Source: Dichetophora obliterata
Taxonomy: Eukaryota > Arthropoda > Insecta > Diptera > Sciomyzidae
Direction of reading: 5' to 3'
DNA: 64,000 nt
Assembly (NCBI GenBank): GCA_963920525.1
Contig: OY986435.1
Span: 174,205,327 to 174,269,326, forward strand
In this document: positions 49,800 through 61,750 of the stretch, piece after piece
Layout of the letters: each line of letters opens with the position of its first letter
Position numbering within the stretch: position 1 is the first letter of the stretch
Program-made: the position numbers and the translations under genes
Notes under the pieces: generated by a model
Seen by the model: only the letters and a program-made list of their open reading frames with translations
What the model was told of the DNA's origin: nothing
The model's database searches: none

Positions 49800-52300
49800 G
49801 ATTCACTCAATATTAAGTATTAACTGAAGCTATGTTGCAGTAGGTGACAGGAATTTATTGAAATGATTGTGCATTAGCTATCCTACATGTGAATGCGTAA
49901 AGATATGATGCAACAGATTGCAAGAATACAAGGTTGCCAGTCAAAATTCGGAACAATTCCCACGAAAATTACCTTTTTTCCACAGCAACATAAATTAAAT
50001 ACCACCAAAATTCTTATGGTTAAGATAAACAAAAAGCACTTACCTCGACAATATAATTGAGGTTAGGTACATCAACCTTGTGGTCCCAATGCTTTCGAGT
50101 TCCAAAAATTCCAATGTTCCTCACAGGAGGCACCAATGAGCGCCTGGGCAGAAATGTCCAACGGCGCTCGAATTCAGAAAATTTAAACGCTGCTACAGGT
50201 ACAATGTGCTGCGGCAACTGAGGGCTCAAAAGGAATTACTGGCGAAAAGTGGACGATATTAAAACAATGTGTGGCTATCAAATGTTAGAGAAAAAAAAAA
50301 ATATAAGAAAACCGTGTGTCTAACATCAAGATATTCAGTGCTTGTGTTTCTTTTTTTTTGAGATGCCGAAAATTAAAAGCAAAAAATGTCAAAAAATTTA
50401 GAAAGCGCAACACATAAAGAAAATATGAAAAACTTAAAAATAGGGAGACAGAGACTAGGGTTGCTGTGTTACAAGAATTTCAGTCGTTGCTCCAACAAAT
50501 TCCGACCGCAATTAAAAAATACCAAAAAATATTCCACGATCTTTAAAAATTACCACGAAAATACCACTCGTTTTAAAAATACCACCAAAAATCCCATAAG
50601 CATTAAAAAATACCACAATAAATCCCATATGCATAAAAAATTAAAAAAAAAAAAATTAGAAATGCCTCAAAGAAATAATAATGGTATTAAATGAACGGCG
50701 TATTTGTGATGTTAATAGCGTAAGAGCGATATATTAACTGATGCGTATTTTGCAACAACAAAATCGTAAGCAATTTTACATACGCACCTTACGACTGTGA
50801 TTTCATTTTCATTTTAAAAGATAATTGAAAACCAATAGATTCGATAAGTAGACTTACAAATATTTTTTAATATTGTTTTGGTAGTAATTATATTTTCTTC
50901 TTATTTTTGGCATTTTAATATAATTTTTGTAAGCTTACGCTTGCAAAAAAAATCAAAAATTCGGGATATTATTGCCATATGCCAAGAAATGTCTACTTAG
51001 TTTTCATAATGGCAACTTGTTCTTAAAACAAATATGCAATTTAATGGTTTTTATTAAGGGTTAGTTTGAGAAAATGTACAGCATAAACTTATAGCTTATA
51101 TACGTCGTTCATTGAATACCATTATTAAATTTTTGCTTAATAAAAAAGAAAATTAAATATTTAAGACGAAAATTACCGAATTTCCATGCAATTAAAAAAT
51201 ACCATGGAAATTCCCAAAAAAAAAACTCTCAAGACCAATTAAAAATTACCACGAATGGGATTTTTCCCACATAAGTGGCAGCCTGTGGTATCCTACATAT
51301 TCTATTGTGAATATTAAGCTATGATGCAGCAGATCACAATAATCGATCAAAAGCATTGTGCATTAGCTATCCAAACAACAAAAGTAGCAAGGTTCCATTG
51401 AACGGGTAAAAAATTATCACAAAATGCCAATTGTTTGAGGTGTAGACTTTAATTGCGAATTCAGACATGAATGTTCATAGGCACTTAAGGCAAGGCCGGT
51501 GGACTAGCGGTCGAAAATTTAAGAACTTTTTAGGATTTTTTTTTAAAAAGTTAAAATATTGAACAACGATATTTAAACTTTTAAGGTATATTGTAACATT
51601 CATTCATCATAAAAAGGGGCATGGGCGTGGGCTCTAATGGAAAAGGGGCATGGGCGGTGTTGCAGATTTTGACTTTTCTATTTATCTTCTATTTTTATTG
51701 GAAAAATAAAAACCCAGAATATTATTAATCACTATGAGTGCAGCTATGGCTGGCACTAAAAAATATACGATGTTTTTGAAATAAAACTTTGGTTCTAGTT
51801 CCATCGATAGCCATTGATGTTATGAATAGCATTTTTAAATTTCAGATGATTCGGCAGAACAATTTATTTTTCTACTACACTATGTCAAAACAAAGTAGTT
51901 TCGAGATAAATGAGTATAAAAAAATTAATCTAGAGGAAACACTGTGGCTCGACATCTACTAAAACGGTTGTAAAATTTAAAATAACGTCAGAAAGACTAT
52001 ACTTTTGAAATATAAATAAAATCAATTTCATAAAAATTCAAGGCCTTAAACCAGTAGTCATCCACGCAGGGTTCAAACAACAACAAAGAGAGCTTTCCGA
52101 GTGCACAGCTTAACACTGAAACAAGAAGTTGTTAAAAGCTCCCGCTCTATTTGGAGCAAGGAAATATTGTCGAGTGTTGTTCTTTCAATATAACGATTTT
52201 TTTTATTTTTATATTTGTTTTTCGCTAGTTTAGCATAGAAAATAGCAAAAAAGGTAAAAGTGTTGAAAATAATGTGTCAATGTTTTTTTATATCTATATT
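49800..52300. other. Repeat-rich, non-coding
   Basis: At 51319-51402 a segment matches, inverted, the head of SINE S1 copy A (GCTATGATGCAGCAGATC, CGATCAAAAGCATTGTGCAT, TAGCTATCC, AGTAGCAAGGTT); a weaker match is at 49861-49930. Between 50500 and 51260 the words AAAAATTACCACGAA and AATACCAC recur about eight times, a local repeat of unknown type. 51600-51660 has a duplicated GGGGCATGGGCG. No gene is seen. Confidence 0.45.
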
Positions 52301-52305
52301 ATATA

Positions 52306-53137
52306 CAGTTGCGGTCAAAATAATAGCAGCGCCCTTATCCGCCCTTTCGGATCCGGTAAGTCCATTTCCATTCCTATATGTACTTTTAACACTCGTTCCA
52401 ACTCCGTACTCAGTTTCCTCCTATATTGTAAAACTTTCAAGATACAGGGTGTTTTACGGTTTTGGTACGTGTTTAGTATTATTGATCTAGAATCTAAACT
52501 ACTCACCATAAAATAAAAAATAATATTTTTTTATTTTAGAAAAAATATCAACCTTTCCACCAATATATCAACCACTTTCGTGTCATGTGCTGCAGCTGAG
52601 CTAAAATTTTGTGATTACTCAACGAAATATCAACAAATTTTGTATCTTTTGTTTTAGCGGAGCTGTAATCGTCCAAATTTAAAATGTCTTTTATTCATGT
52701 AAAAATACACTTAACCAACAGTATTTTTTTAAATTCTAACTTTGGACAGTAACAGCTCCGCTAAAACAAAAGATAGAAAATTTGTAGATATTTTTTTGGA
52801 TAATCTCAAAATTTTTTCTCCGCTACAGCACATGACACGAAAGCGATTGATATACTTATGAAAAATCTGATATTTTTTCTAGAATACAAAATATTATTTT
52901 CTATTTTTTGGTGAGTAGTTTAGATTCTAGATCAATAATACTAAACACGTACCAAAACCGTAAAACACCCTGTATCTTGAAAGTTTTACAATATAGGAGG
53001 AAACTGAGAACGGAGTTGGAACGAGTGTTGAAAGTACATATAGGAATGAAAATGGACTTACCGGATCCGAAATTCGTATACTAGTATTATTTATCCAAAC
53101 ATGTATAAGGGCGCTACTATTATTTTGACCGCAGCTG
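52306..53137. mobile_element. 832-bp foldback element with Tc1-type ends
   Basis: It begins CAGTTGCGGTCAAAATAATA and ends with the inverted copy TATTATTTTGACCGCAGCTG, each next to TA (52304-52305 and 53138-53139). The two halves are reverse complements for nearly their whole length (about 410 bp each): GGATCCGGTAAGTCCATTTC/GAAAATGGACTTACCGGATC, GTGTTTTACGGTTTTGGTAC, TTAGCGGAGCTG. There is almost no loop, around 52720. It has no ORF. It is a MITE that could make a long hairpin RNA. Confidence 0.93.
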
Positions 53138-53439
53138 TATTTGTGTTCTAATTTTTTTATTTAAATTTTTAAGGTTTGTTATAGTTTTGTTTTAATTTTA
53201 ATGACATATCCGAATTAGAAACATTGTAAAATAAGAAACCGAGCTTCTCCTCCGAGAGGAGGGTGCCTCCCTGCTTAAATGCTCATAGCATACTGATTTA
53301 AAATTTAAAGCACAAAAGATAAAACAAGTTTTTACGCAGTGTATAAACAGCTAGCCGATTACTACTACTTTTGCAAAAAAACAAAAACACACGACGCTCG
53401 CATGTTATGGGAAAACATAAGTAGATGACCACTGCCTTA

Positions 53440-53860
53440 CAGTGCACCCTAAACAAGTGCACATTGCGCTGCGTTCCCAAGCGCCACGCAATTTTATTTT
53501 ACGCTTAACCTAAACAAGTGCGCTGCGGAAAAAACTGCTGCTCTCGAACCAGCTCAGTCAGATGGTTTAAAAGTCTTAAAGAAACTTTTAGTATTGTGTA
53601 AAAATCTATTAATATTGCAAATACTTCCATTTGCAATTGAGATTAATTAATTAATAGCAGCTGATCTCTCTTTGTTCTAATACTTTGTTTTTATGCAGCC
53701 AACTTCCCATCCGCACGCACTGTCAAAATTGGAAATTCGATTCATGTTGCGGTAGTCCGGTGCGTGTTTCGGTAGGCTTCATACAAAATGTATGTGCATG
53801 AGCCGATTTTGTCAGTGAATTAACTGTTTAACTGCACGCGCACTTGTTTAGGGTGGACTG
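53440..53860. mobile_element. 421-bp MITE
   Basis: The left end CAGTGCACCCTAAACAAGTG and inverted right end CAGTCCACCCTAAACAAGTG differ at one base. A further internal AACCTAAACAAGTGCGCTGC lies at about 53507. The base before the left end is TA; the right side has TT, so a TA target site may have mutated. There is no ORF. Confidence 0.8.
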
Positions 53861-53871
53861 TTAAACAATCC

Positions 53872-54252
53872 CGTTTTGATAAATATAATTTACGAATGAT
53901 AAGCGATCCAAATATTTGCACAACACGATAAGGGACAACTATTGATGTTATATTTGCCAAAAATATCGTTGACATTACATCTATATAATGAACGTTTGAA
54001 ATTTTAGATATTAAAAACCAATCATTTCATTAGCATTTACAAAAATAATACAAAATTAATGTAAAATAATTATGTAAGGTAATAGAATTAACTGTTGGGA
54101 ATATTATTGTTTTTAGTTAACATTATGGTACTTAAAATTTTTTAATACAAAAATGTATTTATTAAAAAACTATTAAACTATCAAACTTATGAAATTGCCA
54201 AGAAGCATCGCTTCTCACGTGTGTCCAGCGACGCATCTGTTTTTTTTTAATT
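53872..54252 (-). repeat. Interspersed repeat R1, inverted copy
   Basis: It is the reverse complement of 34525-34855, about 19 kb away: AAAACAGATGCGTCGCTGGA, CACACGTGAGAAGCGATGCT at one end, and GTGTTGTGCAAATATTTG, GATCGCTTATCATTCG, ATTTATCAAAAC at the other. It is non-coding. Confidence 0.75.
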
Positions 54253-54404
54253 ATCTTTTTTTATGATATGTAGGTATTATTAAGTACCTTTGTTGAACTT
54301 TTTGCGTGTTGATCGCCAAATAAAATCTTTTATAGCAGCCATATGTGGTCATTATTGTTAAAAGTTTACTTAATCCTATTACTTAGCGCTATTTGAAATA
54401 ACAC

Positions 54405-54902
54405 ATGACATTAAGTAAACATCTCAATATTTATAAAGCCACCTGGATGTCTCCCGCTCAAAAACCCAGAAATCAAATTGATCACGTTTTGATCGAGGGA
54501 AGGCACTTTTCCAGTGTATTGGATGTACGCACGATCCGTGATGCAAACATTGACTCGGATCACTACCTTGTCGCAGCCAAGATCCGTACACGTCTGTGTG
54601 CATCTAAGAATGAACGCGACCCTTCACAGAGAAAGCTAGACGTCGACAAGCTGCAATCGAAACAGACAGCCGAAGCTTTCGCCACTCCACTCTCACTCCT
54701 GCTTCAAAGCACTCCTCCAATCAATGATATATGCGCGCAGTGGAAACACATTTCTAACTCCATGCGTGCGGCTTCTGAAGAGGTGATTGGCTACCACCGC
54801 CCTCACCGAAACCAGTGGTACGACCAGGAGTGTCGCTACGTCACTGCAGAGAAAGACGAAGTTTACAAAGCCACCCTGCAGACCCTGCAAAATCTGAAAT
54901 AA
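54405..54902 (+). pseudogene. RTE-like element: endonuclease C-terminal part and linker
   Basis: The 165-codon frame has KATWMSPAQKPRNQIDHVLI with the endonuclease NQIDH motif, then RTIRDANIDSDHYLVAAKIR with the catalytic SDH, then a linker ending WYDQECRYVTAEKDEVYKAT. This is the C-terminal half of an AP-type endonuclease of the RTE-like group often annotated in insects as craniofacial development protein 2-like. The 5' end is truncated. The protein continues at 56336 and 59137 beyond two insertions. Confidence 0.85.
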
Positions 54903-56335
54903 ATGATATGAAAGCAACTGCACATATTAATATTTGAAAATCGAAAACAGTGTTCTAAAAATTTAAATAGCAATAAAACGCAATAAAATTATTTTTTAAA
55001 ATGTTTCTTTCGCATAAAAGGCGATTCAAAGAAAAAATTAAAAAAATATTATAAAAAGGAGCAGTGAAAGGAATAGTGAAATTCTAATTGTTTAATATTT
55101 GATTGTTAAACTTTTATTTGTGTTAAAAATCAACAGACATCATTTTTAATGTAAAATTTAAATTTGTAAGTTCTTCTGTCTTATAATTTTGTTCATCTAA
55201 AAAATCAATTCTATTTATTGTTTTTATATTCTTACCACAATATCACTTTACGTAATCATTTTAAGATTAATACAATTCCCTGCTGAAGCTGACAAATAAC
55301 CAGCCAAACGTCGGAGGAGTAAAATTGGATAAATTTTTTATTTGCATAAAAAACAGAGACCATTAGCATGAGAACCAGTGCAAGGAATTATATAAATTCA
55401 AAAAATTGGTCATATATACTAATTTAATTGAATAAACTAGTTCAGATCAAGTCTTAAAAAACAAAAAAAAAGGTCTTCTGACAGTTTTAAAAGCATTTTA
55501 AAAATAATTATAAAAATGGAACTGTTTCATTATATTATTTAAAATAATACGTCACAAAAAACTTCATGGCTAAATAACTTCAAATTAAGCTTAACGGCTA
55601 CACGATCCCACATGTTGTTAAGCCTAAAGCCCGTAGGATACTTCATTGTTTTTTCCAATTTTTATTCATGGGCAATGAAACTAGAGCAGTTGAAATAGTG
55701 CTAATGCTAAAATGCAAGAAGTGTGAGAGTGTACGCATATTACGAATTGGAGAACAAAATGTACGACAGACAAAATTTTTAATGCAATAATCTTGACGTT
55801 TCTCTCAATTTGTCACTCGTTAAGTTTCGACCAAATATTAGGTGTCAAAAACTAGCCTGAACTTTTTATTCCGCAGACAATAGAAAAATAGAAATAAGAT
55901 AGTAACGATGCGGAGATGTAAAAAATTGGAACGATGTATGTTTTTATCCTTTTCCTACAATATATTATTTCTGTCTAGCCAACGCGCCACTTGTTTTCAG
56001 ATTTTGAAATTGGACAAAACAATGAAGTATTATATGGGCTTTCTACAGCTAAAGAATTTTGAATAGAATTTTGGCAGCAGTGGTGATAATAAAAGAATTA
56101 TTGGAAGATGAAGATCATTTTTAAAATAAACACTTCATAAACTATTTTTTATAAATTTTTATAATTTTATTAAAATATATTTTTGTACCAAATTTTTGTT
56201 GAAAATTTAACCAAATCTCGGGATCCCAAAAATCCCGGGATTTTAACTTTTAAATACCGAGACTGTCGGGGCCGGAAAAACCCTGGGATCCCGCGATTGC
56301 ATGCCCTAGTTGTAACGCACTGCTAAGGAGTGATA
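54903..56335. mobile_element. Insertion 1 in the RTE-like element
   Basis: About 1.4 kb of AT-rich non-coding sequence separates the endonuclease part from the linker. Its right edge holds CTCGGGATCCCAAAAATCCC, CTGGGATCCCGCGATTGCAT and GCCCTA (56214-56310), the same CCCGGGATC island type as at 26411 and 44505, which suggests the terminus of a DNA transposon. A matching left end was not found. Confidence 0.5.
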
Positions 56336-56503
56336 CAAAGGGAAGAAGAGGGAAGATTGACGTTTTTTCAGGCGGAAAAAAAAGAGTGGCAGAAAGCGGG
56401 AGTATGAGAAGATTGAGATGTATGGAGACAGGAATGAGGCCAGAAAATTTTTCAATAAAATAAGACGCCTTGACGATGGTTTAAAAACCGTGACCTCTTC
56501 CTA
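56336..56503 (+). pseudogene. RTE-like element: linker segment
   Basis: With a few frame breaks this reads EKKEWQKAGV and EMYGDRNEARKFFNKIRRLD followed by DGLKTVTSS, the charged helix between endonuclease and RT of RTE-like proteins (EM...RN.ARKFF.K...L..G.KT). Finding it here proves that the pieces at 54.4 and 59.1 kb are one element. Insertion 2 begins at once. Confidence 0.8.
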
Positions 56504-59136
56504 TTATTTATTTATTATTATTAGTTTTATTAATGTTACTAAAGAATACTCTTATTATAATTACAATTTGTTTAAAATTCATTTTTACATACATTAATTA
56601 ATAACAATAATGCCACATTCTGTAGTTCCAAAGGAACTAGAGGCGAATGCGGGTTTACATATGATGGAAAAGAAAAACAAATTATGTTTACAATTATGTA
56701 TACAAATAAGTTGACATGGGGTCGTTAGAGCAAAGCTTGAACATTAGTTTTAAATTTGATTTTGAGAAACATGGAAAAAAGAAGAAATGAGAAAAAATGA
56801 GAAAAATGTTTATTTAATATTAATAATAATAATTGCAAACTTAGTTTAATTTATGGAATTATTTATGAGAAAGATTTTTATTTTTTAGTAAATAAGTTAA
56901 TTAATTTACTACATCAATAAGCGTATTAACATTTACATAGGATAAGTTTAAGAGCCACGATTTCACTTCTCTTAAAAAAACATACTTATTACGAATACAT
57001 CTAACATAACTAGGAAGACAATTAAACAATCTAGGACCAACCGAAGTATAAAAGTAAAAGAAATGTTGCAAGTTATGCGGTGGAACTAACGCTAAGCATT
57101 GATTATTAATCCTTAAGTTATAATTCATATAATTCCTATTGACAAGATAACCAGATCTTACAAAAAACAATTTTAAGACTTTAAAATAATAAAGGTGTTT
57201 AAGAGGTAGGATGTTTAAATTTTTATACAGAGGAAGACTACTTTCATTAATACTTTTTTTGCATATAATTCTTATTGCGTGCTTCTGGACCGTTAGTAAA
57301 GGTTTAATTTTATTCATATGTGTACCGCCCCAGCAGGTCAGACCATATTCCAGCTTACAATGAAATATTCCAAAATATATACATTTAAGTAAATTGTTTG
57401 AACAATAAGACTTTAAAAGAAAAAGTTGTTTTATAGCTGCCATTAAGTATTTTTTTAAAGCAATAGAGTGATCTAACCAATTTAATTTCCAATCCACTAT
57501 TACACCAAGATATTTAAACGTTTTAACACAATCAATCGGAAAACAACTTGTGGAACAGGTCTCAAGGGAGTCATATGTATATGTATAATTCGACGAATTA
57601 CAGATTTCATGGCAGATGGAATATTTTTTGCAATTTGCAGAGTGAAAATTAAATACAGGAAGTTTGCTTTCTATACCAGCCACATTAAAAAACATAATTT
57701 TTGTTTTGTCACTTAGAACAAGTTTGTGTGATGTAAACCAGTGTCTCAAGATTTCCAAATCATGATTTAATTCAAGAACAGCTTCAAAAGTTGAATTGCA
57801 GGAAAAAGTGCAAGCCATATCATCAGCAAATGCTATTGTTTTACTAGAAAACTTTTGAGAAAACAGTGAATTTATGAAAATCAAGAAAAGGACTGGGCCT
57901 AATACTGACCCTTGAGGTACTCCAATGGTTATATTTGCATAATTACTATAAAAAGTATCAATTTTGTACTCTGTGCGATTTTTATATCTTTGTACTCTGT
58001 GCGACAAATATGACGAGAACCAATTTAAGACCATGCCACGAAAACCACATTTAAACAATTTATTTAAAAGAATTTGATGATCAACTGTATCAAATGCCTT
58101 AGTTACATCCACGAATACGGCCGCGGAGACTTGTTTGCAATTCAAACTATTGTAAATGTTAGTACAAAAACTCATAAGGGCATCTTCAGTGGACAGACTT
58201 TGTCTAAAGCCATATTGGCAATCACTAAAAAATTTTGTTTTATTTAAAAAGTCAATCATTCGTGATTTGACAGCTTTTCCAAAAATTTTCGAAAAAGTAG
58301 AAAGAATCGAAATCGGTCTGTAATTATTGAGCATCGATCTATTTCCTTTTTTGAAAAGTGGAATAACCTCAGCTTTTTTTAGTTCATCAGGAAAAATTCC
58401 AAAATTAATGCTTATGTTAAACAAATGACAAAGAACATCTGCAACATTGAATACTATTTTCTTTAGAAAATTGCTAGAAAAACCATTTTCAGTGTCGGAA
58501 TTTGAATTCTTAAGAGACATGATAATTTTATAAACTTCCAAAGAAGATATTTCTTAAAAAAAGAAACTCTTAAGGCTTGTATTTTCATTTTCTACGCAAT
58601 TACAAGAATAATTTACAAGGCCATTATCCAGAACGACATCACTACCAATAGTAGAAAAAAACTTATTAAATAAATTTGCTTTGTCACATGGACTAGAATA
58701 AACCGTACCATCATCTTCAATCTCAATAATAATATTATTTGTGTTAGATTTATTTAAAATGTTGTTTACTAATTGCCATTCCTTTTTAGCATCACCACTG
58801 ATCTTATTAAATTCATTTTTGAAATATTCACTTTTTACATTGGAGGTTTCGGTTATAATTTCTCTACAGAGTCTATTATATCGGGCTTTTAGATTAGCAT
58901 TCGAAGGAAATTTTTTCATTTTCTTATAAAGTTTATTTTTAATCTTTATTCTATTAAGCAACTCAGATGTCATCCACTTTTTGAGTCTTTTAGTTTTATT
59001 AGACAACGCTACTGTAACGCTTTTTGAACATCGAGCAGTGTAATGAGATAATGTGTCAATAAAAGTATTAAAAGCAATAGACGGATTTGGTTCAGTATAC
59101 ACATTTACCCAAGACTCATGAAGAAGATAATTATTT
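56504..59136 (-). mobile_element. Non-LTR retrotransposon LINE-C (insertion 2, minus strand), 5'-truncated
   Basis: On the minus strand the element enters inside ORF2 at about 59136 (NYLLHESWVNVYTEPNPS), runs through the RT, a 3' UTR, and ends in a TAATAATAATAAATAAATAA tail at 56505-56524. It lies exactly between RTE residues KTVTSS and LNESCKDENGN. ORF2 is open except for one stop. It is the youngest insertion in this nest. Confidence 0.88.
56901..59102 (-). pseudogene. LINE-C ORF2 reverse transcriptase, one nonsense codon
   Basis: Two frames, 59102-58554 and 58541-56901, are the same reading frame, separated only by a TAA next to a T run (SFFF-stop-EISSLEVYKI). The first has KRLKKWMTSELLNRIKIKNK and FNKFFSTIG. 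The second (546 codons) has VIPLFKKGNRSMLNNYRPIS, FVDVTKAFD (about 143-151), IGVPQGSVLGPVLF, FADD (238-241), a Cys-rich insert (CKKYSICHEICNSS), FKYLGVIVDWKLNW and GPRLFNCLPSYVR. This fits the CR1/Jockey group; the Cys-rich insert between FADD and LGV may help place it. The endonuclease is missing. Confidence 0.88.
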
Positions 59137-60660
59137 AGCTGAATGAATCCTGCAAGGATGAAAACGGGAATCTTGTGACAGATGTCCAGAGTACACTGAA
59201 GTTATTAAGGGAACACTTCTCTTAGTTTCTAAATGGCGACGCTGACAACAATCCCGCCAATAGAGATGATATTCCGGAAACCCGGAAAAATGCTTTCCGA
59301 CGATTGAAATCTCAGTGTGCTCTGCCCAATCCACAAGAAGGGTGATCCCTCTATTTGTGCCAATTACCGTGGGATAAGCCTTCTTAATATCGCATATAAG
59401 GTCCTGTAGACCATTTTATGTGAAAGATTGGAGTTCATTGTAAGCCAACTGATTGGACATTATCAGTGTGGCTTCAGACCTGAAAAGTCCACCATGGACC
59501 AGATTTTCACGGTACGACAAATCTTGGAGAAGACGCAAGAAAAACAAGTCGACACCCACCATCTTTTTGTCGACTACAAAGGCGCTTTCGATAGCCCAAT
59601 AGGAAAGCACCTGTACCCCACCATGTCTGAATTTTGTATTCCTGCAAAACTAATACGATTTTGCAGGATGACATTGAGCAACACCAGCAGCGCAGTTAAA
59701 CTCGGGAAGGACCTCTCCCCACCATTTGTTACCAAACGAGGTTTCAGACAAGGTGATTCGACCTACTGATGGAGAAGATCATCCGAGCTGCTGATCTGAG
59801 ACGACGTGGCACAATATTCTACAAGAGTGTTATGCTGCTTGCGTATGCTGATGACATCGATATCATTGGCCGCAATACTCGCAAAGTCAGTGCAGTACTC
59901 TACAGATTAGAAATAGAGTCAAGTCAAATGGGTCTGGCAGTGAATGCAGATAAGACGAAAGACTTGGTGTCAACAAGCAAACAGACCCAGCGTCTTGGAA
60001 CCCACGTTACAGTTGACAACCTCCTTCGAGGTTGTGAAGGACCTTGTCTATCTGGGATCCAGCATAAACTCATCTAACGACATCAGCATTGAGATCAAAC
60101 CAAGAATAACTCTTGTCAACAGGTGTTACTTTTTGCTCAGTAGGCAATTAAGAAGCAGAGCCCTCTCTCGACGAACGAAAATCACGCTCTATAAATCGCT
60201 TATCATACCCGTCCTACTTTATGTATCTCAAACCTGGACGCTGAGCAGTTCATATGAAAAAACTTTAGGATCCTTCGGGAGAAGGATTCTTCGTAAGATC
60301 TACGGACCAATCTGCGTCAATGGCGAGTACCGAATACGGTGGAATGATGAACTGTATGAGCTGTACGTTGACGTCGACATAGTCGAGCGCATTAAAATCG
60401 AGCGGCTTCGCTGGCTAGGTCATGTTCAGCGCATGAAAGACGATGCTCCAGTGAAGAAAATATTCGATTCGGTACCCAGCGGCGGTTAACGCAAAAGAGG
60501 ACGACCGCATCTTCGTTGGAAAGACCAAGTAGAGGACAACTTGATGAAGCTTGGAGTTTCCAACTGGCTCCAGCAAGCGAGAGACAGAAATGGCTGGCGT
60601 AAATTCTTAGAAGAGGCTAAGACTGACATACGGTTGTAGCGCCAACTAAGTGAGTAAGTA
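59137..60660 (+). pseudogene. RTE-like element: reverse transcriptase part
   Basis: It starts LNESCKDENGNLVTDVQSTL, then loses the RT N-terminal region by deletion (near 59310) and goes on as [16 protein letters not shown] in broken frames. Then LIGHYQCGFRPEKSTMDQIF, HHLFVDYKGAFDSP, AVKLGKDLSPPFVTKRGFRQ, LLAYADDIDIIGRNTRKV with the YADD site, EVVKDLVYLGSSINSSNDIS, LSRRTKITLYKSLIIPVLLY, ERLRWLGHVQRMKDDAPVKK, and after a stop at 60487 RKRGRPHLRWKDQVEDN to ARDRNGWRKFLEEAKTDIRL. The 3' end has an AGTGAGTAAGTA tail at about 60650. At least four frame breaks make it inactive. Confidence 0.88.
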
Positions 60661-61016
60661 TAAAGTAAGCGGACTGTTTCAATTTCTTCTGTGCTTAATT
60701 CTTTTCCAAATTTGTTGCTTGCTTCATTTTCTTGCCAAATAGCAACCTTAAAAAAGATCAGCGTGCTACTGAAAAATGTTTTATAGTATTTTTGTTATTA
60801 TTTGTCAATATTGAGTTACACTGCCTTACATACTTTTCTTGATAGTAATATTATTTCATTAGTTTTTTATATGAATAGAAACTACTTTTATTGGTTTGCA
60901 ATTGAATATTGTTTGATTTGTCATAAGCCAAGAAAAAATTCATCTCTGAAGAAATCAAAACAATTAAAGTAAATTAAAGCAAATAACAAGGCTTGCCATG
61001 TACCATGTATCGTATA
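60661..61016. other. Spacer
   Basis: AT-rich sequence between the RTE-like tail and the mariner-type element. No feature is seen. Confidence 0.5.
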
Positions 61017-61132
61017 CAGGGTTGCCAATATTCGAAGCGCCATTTTATTCATTTCATAAATCAAAGAAATCACAATTTTTTGTCTGTTCGTCATGAATAT
61101 CATTTAATTGGGTTCAAGTAAATTTGCTTACA

Positions 61133-61750
61133 TTATTTCTTGAATATGATATCTCGTAAATGGTCGCCATTGGCCTCTACGACATATTGTGCCCGTTTTG
61201 CAGCATTTTCCATAGTTTTCTTCAACATTTCGATGGGAATGGCGGTTATTTCTTGACGGATGTTGGTTTTCAGCTCTTCTAGGGTCTTTGGCTTGTTGAC
61301 GTAAACCTTTGATTTCAAATAACCCCACAAAAAGAAGTCTGGAGGCGTTAAATCTGGTGATCTTGGCGGCCAATCGAAATCACCATTTTTTGACATCAAA
61401 CGGCCAGGGAACAATTGCTTCAAAAAATCGATTGTAGTGCGGCTTGTGTGTGGTGGCGCGCCGTCTTGTTGAAACCAGTAGTGCCTGATACGCTTTCGAC
61501 GAACGATTGGCATGAAAAAATTGTTTATCATATCGCGATAACGCTCCTGATTGACAGTAACTCTGTGGCCATTATCATCTTCGAAAAAGAACGGCCCAAT
61601 GAGCATTTTAGCACAAACGCCGCACCAAACAGTGACTTTTGCATCGTGAAGAGGTACCTCTTCAATCTCTGGTGGATTTTCAGTGGCATAAATACGGCAA
61701 TTTTGTTTGTTTACCGTTCCGTTCAACTGAAAATGAGCTTCATCGCTCAT
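61133..61750 (-). CDS. Mariner-type transposase, catalytic half (DD41D)
   Basis: The 205-codon frame holds the whole catalytic domain: first Asp in SDEAHFQLNG (residue 3), second in YWFQQDGAPPHTS (residue 96) and third in SPDLTPPDFFLWGY (residue 138). There are 41 residues between the second and third Asp, so DD41D, not the DD34D of classic mariner; the rosa group, known from Ceratitis, has this spacing. Other landmarks are NKQNCRIYATENP, VTVWCGVCA, PFFFEDDNG and NGDFDWPPRSPD. It ends GDHLRDIIFKK. There is no stop or frameshift inside. The N-terminal DNA-binding domain is missing, so it is probably non-functional. Confidence 0.92.
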   Translation of the reverse strand: MSDEAHFQLNGTVNKQNCRIYATENPPEIEEVPLHDAKVTVWCGVCAKMLIGPFFFEDDNGHRVTVNQERYRDMINNFFMPIVRRKRIRHYWFQQDGAPPHTSRTTIDFLKQLFPGRLMSKNGDFDWPPRSPDLTPPDFFLWGYLKSKVYVNKPKTLEELKTNIRQEITAIPIEMLKKTMENAAKRAQYVVEANGDHLRDIIFKK

